Positions 1-13,000 are shown, numbered from the stretch's first letter. The stretch is 64,000 nt of DNA from Orobanche coerulescens (GCA_033398695.1 CM065816.1:133273358-133337357); one strand, 5' to 3'. Notes: generated by a model not told the origin, from the sequence alone. Numbers and translations: made by a program.

Positions 1-1437
1 ACTCTTTCAAATCTGACCCTCTTGTTAAGCACGTGATCTCTTATGAAGTGATGCTTAACATTAATGTGCTTTGTCCTTGAATGCAATACCGAGTTGTTGG
101 TTATTGCAATAGCACTGTTGTCACACCAAATAGGAACTTCATTAGCAATAATGTTGTAGTCCCTTAGTTGTTGTCTGATCCATAAGATCTGGGCGCAACA
201 ACTACCTGCAGCTAGGTATTCTGACTCTGTGGTGGAGATAGAGTTAGAAACCTGCTTCTTGCTAAACCAGGATATCAGTCTGGTTCCTAGGAATTGGCAC
301 GTTCCACTAGTGCTTTTCCTATTTATTTTGCATCTTGCGAAATCTGCATCTGAATATCCTGATAGCTCGAAGTTATTGTCCTTAGGATACCATAGTCCAA
401 CATTGACTGTAGACTTAAGGTATTTGATTATTCTCTTGGCTGCATCTTGGTGAGACTGTTTTAGCTTGGATTGAAATCGTGCGCATACTCCCACGGCATA
501 GGATATATCTGGTCTGCTTGCAGTGAGGTATAGCAATGATCCTATAAGTCCTCTGTAGTGGGTTGAATCCACTGATATGCCTCCCTCATCTGCATCTAGG
601 TGAGTACTTGTGCTCATAGGAATTCTTGCTGGTTTGGATGATTCCAATCCAAATCTCTTGATTAGATCTCGGGTATATTTGGCTTGATTGATGAAAATTC
701 TATTTTCCATCTGCTTGACTTGTAATCCAAGAAAGAAGTTAAGCTTTCCCATCATACTCATCTCAAATTCTCCTTGCATGAGATTTGAGAATTTCTCACA
801 CAGCTCTGGGTTGGTTGAGCCAAATATGATGTCATCCACATATATCTGAACTATTAATATGTGGCCTTCGTGCTCCACTCTGAATAGGGTCTTGTCCACT
901 TTCCCTTTGCAGAAACCGTTCTTCTCAAGAAATACAGATAAGGTTTCATACCAAGCTCTTGGTGCCTGCTTGAGTCCATATAGAGCTTTCAATATCTTGT
1001 AGACTTTGTCTCCTTTGACAAATCCTGGGGGTTGCTACACATAGACTTCTTCTATTAAGAAATGCACTCTTTACATCCATCTGATAGGCTTCAAAATCCT
1101 TGAATGCAGCATATGCGAGGAATAGTCTGATGGCTTCTAATCTTACAATAGATGCATAGGTTTCATCAAAATCTATTCCTTCACACTGTGCATATCCTTT
1201 GGCAACAAGTCTGGATTTATTCCTAACAACAGCTCCATCTTCGTCGCTTTTGTTTTTGTACACCCATTTGGTGCCAATAACCTTCTTATGATATGGTCTG
1301 TCTGTTAGTTCCCAAACATTGTTCCTTTCCATTTGTTCAAGCTCCTCTTGCATGGCATTGATCCAAGAATAGTCTTCCAGGGCTTGCTCTGTTGTCTTGG
1401 GTTCTATTTGGGACATGAAGCAAGAAAACATTGCCAT
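1..1437 (-). pseudogene. pol: Copia A reverse transcriptase-RNase H, broken
   Basis: This is the C-terminal half of copia Pol: RNA-dependent DNA polymerase followed by RNase H. On the minus strand the RT begins with the copia block [19 protein letters not shown] (near 1380) and keeps a YVDD catalytic motif near 836-850. RNase H follows, with the SDADFA, TESEYLAAGS and CDN blocks, and is cut off at base 1. Around 1030-1065, in the [10 protein letters not shown] to DVKSAFLN region, a deletion and rearrangement relative to copies B and C shifts the frame and breaks the ORF. The motifs are sequence-evident. Loss of function is inferred from the frameshift. Confidence 0.9.
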
Positions 1438-1569
1438 TCCTGCGGGTAGAGTAGACTGTCTTGTCTTGACTCCATCAGTCAGCTTCCCAATGATCTGTTG
1501 GATGGGATGATCTTTAAGCCACTTAGGGATGTCTTCTTCTTCAGGGTTTGCTCCCCCTGTAGATTTTCT

Positions 1570-3206
1570 CTAGTGGATTTCCTCTCTGTCTGCATCAGCT
1601 TGGATCTGATCTCCTTGGTCTGGAACTGGTTCAGCTACCGTCTTGTCATCTGTAGGTTGGAATCTGGTCTGGTCTGCAAATGAGTCTTTATCAGCTACAG
1701 TCTGATCTTCATCAGTAGCAACTGGATCAGGTAGGTTTGGTGGTCCTGTCTGATCTTCATTTGGGTCTTCATCAGCTACAGATGGGTCTTCAGGCTGATC
1801 TGCAGATGAGTCCACCATTCCTGTGTCATGAACAATGACTTCTTCGAGGGTTGCGGATTTGAGCTTATCCTCAATTAGTTCTACTTGTTTCCTGTACTCA
1901 ACGGTAGATTCATCAAATACAACATGAGGTGTTTCCTCCACAACTAAGGTTCTTTTGTTAAAGACTCTATATACCTTGCTTCTTTGTGGATATCCCATAA
2001 AGAGACCATCATCAGTTTTAGCATCAAAGGCATTTATTTGGGTTTTACCGTTGTTGTGGATGAAACACTTACAACCAAAAATATGAAAATAAGCAACTGT
2101 AGGTGCTCTGCCATTCCAAACCACATAGGGAGTTTTGCTGTGTCTCCCTACTATCATACTCCTGTTCTGAGTATGGAAAGCTGTGTTGACAGCTTCAGCC
2201 CAGAACCTCTTGGGCAGGTCTGATTCTGCAATCATGGACCTGGCTGCTTCTTTTAAGGTTCTGTTTCTTCTTTCGGCAACACCATTCTGCTGGGGAGTCC
2301 TGGCTGCAGAGAGCTCATGCTGGATTCCATTCTAATCGCTGTAATCAGTGATCGCCTTGTTGAGAAATTCTCCTCCTCTATCTAATATCATCTTGATGAT
2401 TGAGAGGGATTTCTCATTTTGGATCCTTCTCAGCAGCTCAGGTAGCTTGGTCAAGGTTTCACTCTTTTTATACAAGAAAATAATCCATGTGTACCTTGAG
2501 TAGTCATCCACTACTACTAGTGCATGCTTTCTGCCACATAGAGTCCTCGGCTTGATAGGGCCAAATAGATCCATATGAAGTAGATCTAAGATCCTCGATG
2601 TGAGAGTTGTAATGATGCTCTGGTCTGCTTTCCATTCTAACACTCACAGAGAGCTTCCTTCTTGAATGCTTCTTCTGGAAGTCCTCTGACCAGCTTATGA
2701 GAATTAAACTTGTTGATGGCTTTGAAATTCATATGACATAATCTTTTATGCCACTGCCATCCATTCTCAGCTATTGTCTTAGATAGAAAACAGGTATTAG
2801 GGGATCCTGTGTTCCAATCTATCATGTAGACATCTCTCCTTCTGAATCCTTATATCTTCACCTCTCTAGATAGGATATCTATCACCATACATTTCCAAAT
2901 GGTGAAGACTACTACATTCTTTTCATCACAAAACTGGCTTATGCTCAGGAGATTATACTTAAGCCCTTTGACATAGTGAACTTTGGATATAATGATATTT
3001 CCTCGATGCATCTCTCCAAAGCCATTTGTTTGTCCTCTAGAGCTATCTCCAAAGGTTACGTCTCGACCTCTTTCTTTAGTATATTTTGTCAGCACCTTCT
3101 TATTCCCGGTCATGTGCCTCGAGCATCCAGAATCTACAAACCATTCTTCACCTCCAAAGTTTGAATTTGTGGAGATGCGGTAGTAGTCCTTCCAACTTTT
3201 CTGCAA
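1570..3206 (-). pseudogene. pol: Copia A protease-integrase, broken
   Basis: Reading on the minus strand from 3206, the aspartic protease motif is WFVDSGCSRHMTG. It is followed by the GAG-pre-integrase zinc region (WHKRLCHMNF) and the integrase core (HMDLFGP, VVVDDYSRYTW, then the GVAERRNRTLKEA glutamate block). Several lesions are visible. A Gln-to-stop (TAA) lies near 2847. A deletion near 2640 removes the second zinc-binding cysteine pair that copies B and C retain. The CAG of the D-Y-S-D-Q block has become TAG at 2332-2334. The acidic linker to RT (about 1570-1850) is rich in D, E, Q and P and varies in length between copies. Confidence 0.88.
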
Positions 3207-5297
3207 TCATACAAGCAGAGATTTAGGTACCCAAATCTGTGTGGGTCCTCTAGGGTTAGATGGTTTCCTGGAGAATTGATTTCTCCTTGGATTGTGAAAA
3301 TTGTTGTTATTATCCCTATAAGGTGTGTAAGGTCTAGATCTATATCTTCTGTTAGGATTGTATACCAGAAATGCCTCATAATATTGGTAGTGTGGGCCAT
3401 TTCTAAACCTCGGCTGAGACCATTTATTAAATTTTTGAGGTCTCCACACTTGCTCATTTTGAAAGTTAGGATAACCTTGAGGTTTCCATTTGCCCCTCCC
3501 ATTTTGAAATCTGTTTTTGGGGAGTTTTTGATATTAGTGGGCATGTTGTCTGGGATGCTGCTTCGGCGTTGGCCATTGCCTAGTTGCTTGTCTAGGTGGC
3601 TGCCTTGTATACCTTGGCTGCAGCCTAGACTTGTGACTTGGCTGTTGCCTATTTTTAAATACAGGTTTGTATATAGGCTCAGCAGATGGGACAATTGTTT
3701 CTCCCTTGATAAAAGTGGTTTTAGAACTAGAAGGACTGTGAGGATCATATCTAAGGCCTGATCTAGAATATAGTGGCCTTTTATTAGTGCACAATTCATC
3801 CAGAGTTAGAGACGCCTTCAGGGAGGTTATTTCCTGCGCCTGAGTCTTACTTACCTGAGTCAGTTTAGTAAATTCGGCTTTGACATGAGCAAGTGCAACT
3901 GATTTTTCACTATTCAAAACAGTTAATCGCTTTATCTCAGCTGTAGTGACATCAGCCTTGTTTTTCAAATTAACTGCAGCCTGGTTTTCAAGATCAGATT
4001 TTACTTTATTCAATTCTAGGCCGAGTTTTTCAAAATTATTTTTTAGATGCCTATTCTCATCTTGCAGCTGAGTCTTCTCGGCTGATACAGATAGGTGTGC
4101 AGATTTTAATGTCTCAAAAGCTTTGAGTAGCTAATTTACAGATTCGTGCAAATCCATATCTTGTGACATGGCTGAACTATTATTTGAATTAGAGGGTTTT
4201 GATGTTACCTATTCATCACCTAGGTTGGCCATCAGGCAATCATATTCTTAATCATCATCAGAGAAGAATCCGCTGCTTGACTCTACACGCTCTTGATCTT
4301 CTCCGATGAGGGCCTTCCTTCGGTCTTCTTTTCTGCTCACCTCCTTCTTGCTCTCGTCCTTCTTAAGATCAGGATAGTCGATTTGAATGTGTCCTGTCTT
4401 ATGGCAGTTGTAACACTCCACTTTCCAGCTTTCGGCTTTTTGGTTTCTTCTGGGATTCTCCTTATAATTATTTTTATATTTGGAGTAATTCTTCCTGAAG
4501 TTGCTGAACCTTTGCATGAAGAACGCCATTTATTCCTCGAAATCGAGTGGATTTGGAGGTTTAACTTCAGATAGGCTTTTGGCAGGAGACTCGGCTGCAA
4601 ACGCTATTCCCTTCTCTGTAGGCTCGTTTGATGATGAACTTGGGAGTTCGAATTCATAAGCCTTCAGGTCAGACAATAGTTCTTGAATCTTTATTTTATT
4701 GAGGTCTTTGGATTCCCTCATGGCTACCGCCTTCATATTCCACTCTGGGTTGAGAGATCTCAGAACCTTCAGGGCCATCTCCCTGTTGCCATAGGATTTT
4801 CCCAAAGAATTGATTTCGTTGATGATCGCTGTGAACCTTGTGTCCACCTGGTCTATGGATTCTCCGATCTTCATCTTGAAGTTGTCAAACTTTTGGGTAG
4901 CGATTGACAACTTGTTTTCTTTTATTAGCTCGGTACCTTCGCACATCATAGTAAAGGTATCCCAAATCTCTTTGGCATTTTTGCAATTTTTAATCTTGAC
5001 CATTGTTGATTTGTCAAGGGTTTGGTATAGCACATCTCTAGCATGGTTGTCTAGGTTGGCCAGCTTTCTTTCTTCTAGGGTCAGCTCCGTCCTCTTCTTA
5101 GGGATCTTTTCAGCCTTCCCAGCTACAATCTTCTCAGGAGTGTTGTCCTTCTCGAATATGAACGGGCCGTCCTCTATGATACACCACATGTCATCATGGA
5201 TTGAAGATAAGTGTGCCTGCATTCTTATCTTCCAAAGATCATACTCGTCAACTGAAAACACAGGTAATCTAGAATGCATATGTTGCATGTGTTCCAT
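3207..5297 (-). pseudogene. gag: Copia A gag, broken
   Basis: This is the nucleocapsid polyprotein of the element. I place the start at the ATG at 5297 (MEHMQHMHSRLPVF), because copies B and C begin at the same point just downstream of the primer site; an in-frame ATG at 5381 would begin on the LTR/primer-site boundary. The order is a UBN2-type capsid domain (DLWKIRMQAHL to KAYEFELP), a zinc knuckle (CYNCHKTGHIQIDYP), a coiled-coil-like spacer, and a basic Q/R/P/N-rich tail ending in WVPKSLLV. The knuckle's last cysteine is tyrosine here, though it is cysteine in B and C. Stops include GAA to TAA at 4530-4532. The tail ends at the TGA at 3207-3209, a stop position shared with B and C. Confidence 0.9.
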
Positions 5298-5368
5298 TTT
5301 ACAATGAGAGTTTAAAAAATATATATCCTCGATATATGGATCTGGTTCATGGAATAAATGAACCAAAC

Positions 5369-5380
5369 TCTCTGATACCA
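5369..5380 (-). other. Primer binding site of copia A
   Basis: The minus-strand sequence TGGTATCAGAGA lies two bases inside the 5' LTR end. It matches the usual copia primer site complementary to the 3' end of initiator-Met tRNA. It fixes the element's orientation and the inner LTR boundary. Confidence 0.88.
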
Positions 5381-5382
5381 CT

Positions 5383-6791
5383 TGTAGGTCACAAGTCGTC
5401 CAGGAATAAGTCTAGAGGGGGGTGAATAGACTTATTGAAACTCTTAAACTCTTTTTCTCGAAGAGTAAGTTTCTCAGCTGATAGATATGCGGAAATCAGT
5501 TAATGACGAAATCAAGACTAAGCAATGGAACAGTAATGAATGAATGCAACAGTTAAGTATGATGCTGAAAACAGTAAAACACGCAGGCAATTTATAGTGG
5601 TCTCAGAGGTGGGGTAATCCTCTACTAATCCACTCTCTCCAAACCAGTTGGAGATGAATCTACTATAATTCTCAACCAGTGATAAATATTACAGTGATTC
5701 TACTACTTAGCTACAACAACTTCCAACCAGTGGAAATCACGTCGTTGAAACTCCTCTTTGACTGCCTAGCACCACTTAATTCTTCAAATCCTTGGATGCC
5801 TATCAATCTCGCAACTTCAACCAGTGAAGTACCCCGAACTCAGGTTTTAAGACAAGAGTGTTGGTCTTCTCTAACTAAGAGCTTTCTTCAAATAAGATCT
5901 TCGAGTACTGCTCTTTTCACGATGCTATGTGATTGCTTTGATTGCTTTGATAACTTTGATCGCTTGAGAGTTTTGTTCGCATCGTACTGCTCATCTTCAA
6001 ATCTTCGGATATATAAGTGTCGATCCTTGAGCATTCTTCATATCCGTTGCAAATCTTGTAACAAATCTGTCCGTTGGAGAAATAGACTTCTTTGTTTATT
6101 GTTCTGAACGTTGCAAGGCTGGATTCCCATATTTTAATCCATCTTTCGACCGTTGTGAAGACTTTATATGTGAGGTGCCGCATCTTTTGAATATAATAAG
6201 ATTAAAGTCTTCAGAGGTAGGTCTGGATGAATTATTTAATTCATATCCCTGCTAGAATCTCTCCAATTTGTCTCTTCACGCTTGCATGTGACTTTCCGAC
6301 GTGGACTTTGGAGTACTTGGCTGATCTCTTACAAGTCAAGTTGGCTGATGTACAGTTATCTTCTATGCAGTTTGGACTTCTCTGTCGATGACTGTTTGAG
6401 ACTCGCCTGATCAGATGACTTGTCCGAAGTCTTCTGACTTGAAGAATTTTGACTTATCTGATGGTCAGACTTCAGATGACTTAGTCTGCTGATCACTTTA
6501 CTGCAGTCTGGTCTCTCTGATGAATTTTTGTTGACCAGATTCTCTGAATTGACTCGGATGTACTTCTCTGATGTACTTATCTGTACCTTTGTACTTAGCC
6601 AATTTGAGCCTAACTTATTTGGCCTATAGAAGATACTCATTTGGTTCTTCCTTACATTTTTCCAAGTATTTAACTTAACATAATTTGGCCTATGGAAGAC
6701 ACTCATTTGGTTCTTCCTTACATTTTTGTCAAGTAATAAACATTTGAATTACAATAATGACATCATCAAAATCTAACAAGTATTCCTAACA
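5383..6791 (-). repeat. 5' LTR of copia A
   Basis: The LTR is about 1409 bp. On the minus strand it begins TGTTAGGAATACTTG and ends GACCTACA, with TG...CA termini. It aligns with the LTRs of B and C over its whole length but is the most diverged of the set. A TATA-like stretch on the minus strand lies near 6009-6016, in the position equivalent to the TATATATA of the other copies. The partner LTR lies left of the window. Confidence 0.92.
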
Positions 6792-7278
6792 AACTCTTGA
6801 CCAAATATTATGGCTTATTCACCGGTTCAGTGTCGGTTGAAACGGTTCACACTTCTTGCCATAAGAAACTCTTTTGTTTACCTTTTGTTTATTTACATAA
6901 TTTTTGTTGCCGTGTAATTGAGAATAGAACAGGTGCTTTCGAAATGTGCACGAATTTAAGATTCCGGATGATGGTTGCAATCATGACCTGTGAAAAGGTC
7001 AACTAGTGTCAAATTGTTCTTAAGAGGTTGCAAGAAGAAGTCTCTAAGCCAGCCTCGCAGAAGAAGTCCTTTGGTTTGCTTCTGAATTACATTCTGACGA
7101 ATGCGGTGTTCCGCAATCCGCAGAGGCGAAGAAAATCAATTCTCGGATATACTTGGGAAGCCTCAGGCTTACTGTTTTCAACCAAACAACCCTGATCGCT
7201 AACAGACCTTTTGTCCGAAACTTGCCTCTTTCTGCCGATCCGAGAGACGTATCTTCGACGTCCCAGAGCGAGTAGACT

Positions 7279-8421
7279 TCAAGGAAGAGAAAGAGATCTC
7301 ACAACAAAACTCCCATTGTTGTTGAGAAGCCGAAAAAGAAGCTAAGGAGGCTTTCAAAAGTTAAAGCTACAGAAATCTCCAAGGATGCTCCTTCAACAGC
7401 CCAACCCACTGTATCGACACCCCAGGGCGCAACCCCTGCAAAGGAGATGACTGCTACTGTCGCGACAGTAGATCCCGATCCTTTGGCGGCTATGACGGAT
7501 ACACAAACATCTGCCAAATTTAAAGACTCTGGCGAGTCGGATGCCACTTTGGAGCCAAAAGCTACTTCTCCTATGCGGGATTCCACACCCGTTAAAGATC
7601 CATCTCCCATCAGGGTCCCAACCCCTATAAGGGATCCTTCTCCGATATAGGATCCCACACCTGTAGAGGAACTCATGCCTACAGCGGACCCAGGCACTGT
7701 ATGCAGCCCCTCCCCGGACACAATTATTAACAAAACCCTACTTTCTGTGCAAATCGAAGAGGCATATGAACGGTTTGTCCAATGGAAAAAGTACAGGCTT
7801 GCGTACGACACCCTGTACAACTGGAGCCAATGGAGTAACGAGGAAAGATTTGTTTGGAAGTGACGGACGCTCAAGATGTTGCAGTCCTAATCCAATGGGA
7901 CAACCTATGCTGTAGAGCGCTAATTGAGAGCCATCTTTTGGAAAAAGCAGAAGCACGAAAGAAAGGAAAATCTAAGTTCGTGGAATCTCCCAAAAGTCTA
8001 AAATCAGACCATGACTCAGACGATGATGACGATGCCTTTCAGGCAGGTCTGAGATTGAGTCGTGATGAAGCTAGAGAAAAATAACTCTCCCAGCTTCAAC
8101 AACAACAAGGTGAAGGGACATCAAGTATTCATTAGTCCCCTTCGCAACAGCAAGACATTATTCCCGACAACGATGATTCAGTCCCTTATGTCGTGGAGGA
8201 ACAATCAGTTTCGCAACAGGCACCCAAGCCTATCGCTACAGATGACCAGACCAGCGCCATCCCGCACGAGGAATCAGTCCCTCTGCCGGAGCAGGCGGAA
8301 GCTGAGAGACAGCAGGAGGAATCAGTCCCTCCTGTATCCATGTCTTCAGAACCTATCCTAGCACAGGAGGATGCAGCACCCCCTGTCGCCGAGCCCGCAT
8401 CTGATGCTCCTGCCCCTTCAA
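7279..8421 (+). pseudogene. Element X ORF3, 5' part (interrupted by copia B)
   Basis: This is a low-complexity, Pro/Ser/Asp-rich coding stretch with no catalytic motif I recognise. A lysine-rich start (VEKPKKKLRRLSK, 7321) is followed by repeated DPTP/DPSPIR-like blocks (7580-7670). After those come a tryptophan-rich segment (YERFVQWKKYRLAYDTLYNW, 7765-7824), an acidic DSDDDDD run (about 8018-8034) and an EESVP/QAE-rich tail. Lesions are a TAG at 7648-7650, a frameshift near 7855, and stops near 8082 and 8130. The frame at 8421 continues exactly into 20600 once B and one TSD copy are removed. The position (just before a polypurine tract and 3' LTR) and coiled-coil C-terminus make it a Sirevirus-type third ORF, sometimes called env-like. 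Confidence 0.65.
8417..8421 (+). repeat. Target site duplication of copia B, left copy (TTCAA)
   Basis: TTCAA lies immediately left of the B LTR. The same five bases lie immediately right of the other LTR (20595-20599). Five bp is the usual copia duplication length. Confidence 0.95.
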
Positions 8422-9828
8422 TGTAGGTCACAAGTCGTCCAGGTACAAGTCTAGAGGGGGGGTGAATAGACTTGTAGAAACTCTTAAACTCTTTTTCACA
8501 TAGAGTGAGTTTCTTCAGCTGATAGGTAAACAAATGACTTGGAGTCGTTTGTTCTTTAATATATGCGGAAGTCAGCTGATGACGAATAGAAAGCAACTAA
8601 TGAAACACTTAAAAATGAATGCAGCAGTTAAAGTATGATGCAATAAAACAGTAAGGAACGTAGGCGATTATAGTGGTCTCAGAGGTGGGGTAATCCTCTA
8701 CTAATCCACTTTTCTCCAAACCACTTGGAGATGAATTCACTATAATTCTCAACCAGTGATAAATATTACAGTGATTCACACAAAACTACAACAGCTTCCA
8801 ACCAGTGGAAATCCGTGCCGTTGTACCACACTTGACTGCCTTGCACCTCTAGATCCTCGATCCTCGGATGCCTTTACAGTCTCTTACTTCAACCAGTGAA
8901 GTACCCCGTACTCAGGATTATAGACAAGAGTTTTTTTGTCTTCTCCAACTAAGAGCTTCTTTAAGTATGAACTTTTAGAACCACTCTTTTCACAATGTTA
9001 TTTATTGCTTTAGATTGCTTGATTGCTTTGATCGCTTGAAAGTATGTTCGCACCGGTGATTGCTCAGTTTCAAATCTTCAGATATATATAGGTCACGATC
9101 TCTGAGCTTTTTCCTTGTAGCCGTTGCAAATATTTTGAACAAATCCGTCCGTTGGAGGGAGACTTCTTTGTTTAATCTTTCTGAACGTTGCAAGGCTGGA
9201 TTCCCATTATTTTAATCTATCTTCCGACCGTTGTGAAGACTTCTGCATGTGATGCACCGAATCTTTTGATTATAAAATGTTTAAAGTCTTCAAGGTGGGT
9301 CTGGATAGCTTTTTTAAATCATATCTCTTGCGGGAATCACTCCAATTTGTCTCTTCACGTTGCATGTGTCTTTCCGTAATACTTGACTTTTCAACGCATG
9401 CTGACGTGGACTTGGAGTACTTAGCTGACTTCGACTAGGCTGATGAGCAGCTAACATCTCTGCAGTCTGGACCTCTCTGCTGTTCACTGTTTGACTTATC
9501 TGATCAGGTGACTTGCCTGAGGTACCTTGGCTGCAGTCTGGTCAAACCTCTCTGATAAATTATGTTGACCAGGACTACTCTGACTCGACTAGACTGATCC
9601 TCTCTGTTGGACTTAGCTGTACTCAGTACTTAGCCGATTTTAGCCTAACTAATTTTTGGCCTATAGAAGATACTCATTTGGTTCTTCTTTACATTTTGCC
9701 AAGTTTTATACTTAACATATTTGGCCTATGGAAGATACTCATTTGGTTTTTCCTTACATTCTTGCCAAGTAATAAACATTTGATTTTATATTAATGACAT
9801 CATCAAAATTTAACAAGTATTCCTAACA
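8422..9828 (-). repeat. 3' LTR of copia B
   Basis: The LTR is 1407 bp with TG...CA termini (TGTTAGGAATACTTG to GACCTACA on the minus strand). A polypurine tract abuts it on the internal side. A TATA-like TATATATAT on the minus strand lies at 9082-9090. Confidence 0.96.
9082..9090 (-). promoter_or_regulatory. TATA-like box in LTR of copia B
   Basis: TATATATAT on the minus strand is conserved in the matching position of other family LTRs (19847-19855, 40750-40758, 53176-53184). It probably marks the U3/R boundary for genomic RNA. Only the motif and its conservation are seen; transcription is inferred. Confidence 0.55.
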
Positions 9829-9845
9829 AATTCCCCCTATTTTGA
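9829..9845 (-). other. Polypurine tract of copia B
   Basis: Minus-strand TCAAAATAGGGGGAATT directly precedes the 3' LTR start TGTTAGG. It primes plus-strand DNA synthesis in LTR elements. The identical tract occurs in copy C (43252-43268). Confidence 0.9.
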
Positions 9846-10054
9846 TGATGGCAAAACTTTAAACAAGTAATCAAATGATCAAGTCTGCACTTAAGTGCAA
9901 GACACAAACTGAACTCAGTCTAATATTGAGACAATTGGAAATTGTCATTCAACAGACTGTTATAAAACTTTCTGACTTGATTATGATTGAATTTTACAAG
10001 AAAGTTTTTACAGAAAAAAAAAATAAAAAAAATTACAAGTACAAAGAAATAAAG

Positions 10055-13000
10055 TCATCTGCCTCTTCCTCTGCCTCTGCGAATAGGCTGTTTGGCAGGT
10101 CTGAAGGGTTTAGCTCCAATTGGTCTTATCTTGACTGGAGCAAGACCATATTTCCTCTTCACAACAAGAGCTGCAAAGTCTTGTTCTTGTTGGGATGAAA
10201 ATCTATTCTCAAGACATAACTGCTTGATTTCTCTTTGAAGCTCTAGCTCATTAAGCTCATTGTCCAGACGGGTCGGCGCTTCCTCTGCTCTGAATGAGGG
10301 AATCATAGGATAAGCATTTCGATCCTTAGCATGCTTCTTCAGAATAGCCCAGAGTTTTGGGTGAGCTGCTTCCATGAAATTGATGAAGATCTGCTGTGGG
10401 GAGAGATTATCATCCTGGAGTATTTCCCAGATGTAGTAGTCTCTGATGAATTTCTTCTTTGCAGTTCCCCACATTGGCAGAGCGTAATATGGTATAAAAT
10501 CCTCAACATACCACAGCTCCTTTCCTTCCCATTCTAGAGTAGGCCCAAAACCTCCTCTAGTCCTCCTCTTATTGCCTTCAGGCTGGTCAGCCTGTTCATC
10601 TAGATCTGCTCCTCCCTTCCTCTTCAGACTTGAAGGTCCTTCAATTTGAAGGATATCTTGCCTCTTTTTTGTTCTTATCTCTGTCCTTATCTCTCCTTGA
10701 TTAATTCCTTCCCCCTGCATTCTCTCTTCCCCCTTTTTGCGAGCATCAACTAGGGTAGTTAATTGCTGCTCCATTCTGCTCATCCAATCAGACATGCCAA
10801 ATGGCATTCTGTTGTTGGTAGGGGGAGGGGGCTGAGGAACCTCTCTCTGCAGCAAAGTGTCGATCTTTGCATTGATTGATTGAAGGTCAGGAGTGACCTG
10901 AGATGCCAGCAGCTCTCCAATTGTATCTTTGACTATCTGCCTGATCAGCTCAGTCACGGTAGGTGATATCTGAACTGATGGAGAGTGCTCTCCTGAGCCT
11001 TCTGCAAAAGAGCCACTGGACTGCAAGCTTCTGTCTGCAGCTGGTAGTCCAGAGGGAGTCTTCTCTGGGGTCCCTGACCTGGAATCTTCAGCTAACTCCG
11101 CGTCTAGGCTGGTGTACCGGGCAGGTACCACAGTCCTATCTGCAGCTTCTTGAATTGGCTCTGGCTCCGGCTCTGGTTCCTTTTCTTCTTCTTTCTCTTC
11201 CTCTTTCTCCTGATCCTCCTCCTTCTCTTCTTCTGCCTTTTCTTCAATATTTTCCTTTTCTTTCTCCTCATCCTTTTCTTTTTCATTTTCTTTTTCAGCT
11301 CCTTTATCTCCTCCATCATCACCATCATTATCATTATCATTGTTATCATCATCCTTCTCCTCTTTTTCTCCTTCATCATCATTCTCCTTTTTATCATCAT
11401 CATCCTCCTTCTCGCCTTCATCCTTTTCTTGTTCTACCTCTTCTCCTTCTTCTTCTTCATCTTCATCAGCCAACTCTTCTGTTTTCTCAATTTCTTCTGA
11501 CTGCTTTTCAACTAGGGTGTTTTCTTTTGTTCTTCTTTCTTCCTGCTCTTCTTCTTCTTCATCAACCAAATCAACAACTTCTTTATTTCCTTCTCCATCT
11601 ACCTCCTCAATTCTAATTTCTTTTTCAACTTTCTCCTCCTCCTCCTCTCCAAAAGAACCATCAAAAATGCTAAGCATTATGGAATAGATGAATTGGTCCA
11701 TGTTGGTTTTAAAATGAGACATGAACCAATTATCCTGGAGGATCAACACTAAGTCTGATTCTTTGCAAAAGTGAATCAGAACCTCCTTTGTGGCTTGGGG
11801 ATATTCCCAACCACTGTTTTCAATGTAAGTTTGAAGGTTTGTAAATGTCAGAGTTTTGAAAAACTTCCACTCTTCAAAAATATTGACAAAAGAGTGTTTT
11901 AATGCTTGTGGCTTAACAAGTTGTAGTTGTTCAATTGATAGGTTGAAAGTATTGTTTTCTAGCAGGTTAAAGGTATAATTAGCTTCAGGAATAGAGATTA
12001 TTAGACCTGCTTCTTCTTCCTCGGAGATGTAGGCTGAGGGGGTGAGTACAGCCACAATCCGAGTCTCGTGGGTGCCTGGGGCAGGTTGGTCTTCCGGATG
12101 AATTGGTGATCTGGCTGAGGGGCTGGCAAGATGTTCAGACTGCTCTTCCTCACTAAATTGCAGTTTCCTTGGCCTCTTGGGAGAGGGTTCTGGTGACGAC
12201 TGCAAGATAGAAGGTCCTTCAGGGGCTGGTCCCCTTCTCTTAAATCTGACTGCTATGGGAGTGTCGTCGGACTCGGTGTCTGACTCGACTACAGTTGGTA
12301 TGTCGGCTGTAGGTCGGTCCGACTCTCCTGATGAATAGTATCTCGGATATGTCGTTGTGTCCGGCAGCTCCTTCAACATCTGAGCTGCTCTCCCAGTGCC
12401 TCCTAATTTTCTCAGCGTCTCTTGGTCCAAATGACCAAGTCTTTTGTTGGGGTGGAAGGTGTCAGTGCTTCCCTTCTCCACACCAGTCTTTTCCAAAAAC
12501 CAACTTAGCTGCGTTCCAAACTCCAGCTTTGTTTTGAATCTTTTCTCATCAACAAGCCATTCGGCTTTGTTGACCTCTCGCACGAGTTGCCTGAATATGT
12601 AGTCTGCCCAGTCAACTTCTTCTTCCTGAATCAGTGCTCCCAGCACCATAAACTTTGACGATGACAGTTGATCATAACTGCCGGCCATCCCCATGATTAT
12701 TTTGTTGGTTATGTCCAACGCAAAACGGTAAATCTTTTTGATTTCACTCCTCTTGGTAGTGAATTTTAGTTTTTCTGGGATATTCTCCACCTTAATCTTC
12801 TTCCAGGTTTCGGCGGTGGATTGCTTGAGAGCTTCAACCGCTAAACCACGGTGCTTCATACCGAAGACAGTACGGATCGTCTCTCGAGATATGTCGACTG
12901 GTATTCCGCCAACTGTGCTCTGAATTCCGTCTTGAATCAAACAAGCTTCGCGATAGAATGAGATACCATCCTCTTTGTACAGATGTTGAGGATTGATGTC

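Larger units (their letters stand above)
1..6791 (-). mobile_element. Copia A: Sirevirus-like LTR retrotransposon, cut by window start
   Basis: This is a minus-strand Ty1/copia element. Read on the minus strand it runs 5' LTR (5383-6791), tRNA-iMet-type primer site, gag, protease, integrase, RT and RNase H. The window starts inside RNase H, so the 3' end and any third ORF are not visible. Its proteins and LTR clearly match copies B and C, so it belongs to the same family. Its coding region has stops and indels throughout. The base after the LTR (6792) is sequence of element X, so A inserted into X; the matching target duplication would lie outside the window. Confidence 0.93.
6792..8421 (+). 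mobile_element. Element X, left visible piece (Sirevirus-like, + strand)
   Basis: This is host DNA between copies A and B, and it belongs to a third, oppositely oriented Sirevirus-like element. From about 7279 it reads as protein in the same frame that resumes after copy B at 20600. Its gag-pol must lie left of copy A, outside the window. The first ~490 bp (6792-7278) contain only broken open frames; I recognise nothing there beyond a possible N-terminal continuation of ORF3. Confidence 0.75.

Noticed and set aside
229..453. Recurrent plus-strand ORF (MVEIELETCFLLNQ...) also at 14075 and 47424
   Set aside because: It is antisense to the conserved copia RNase H coding strand, and its recurrence only reflects the three copies of the element.
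7299..7874. 191-aa minus-strand frame
   Set aside because: It is the shadow of the Pro/Thr/Ser-rich plus-strand ORF3 of element X; composition and element orientation favour the plus strand.
11104..11687. Long hydrophobic or Ser/Leu-rich open frames on the plus strand (and a Lys/Arg/Met-rich one on the minus strand)
   Set aside because: They are antisense or out-of-frame readings of the acidic GAA/GAT/GAG tract of copia B ORF3; the same artefact appears at 44439-44980 in copy C.
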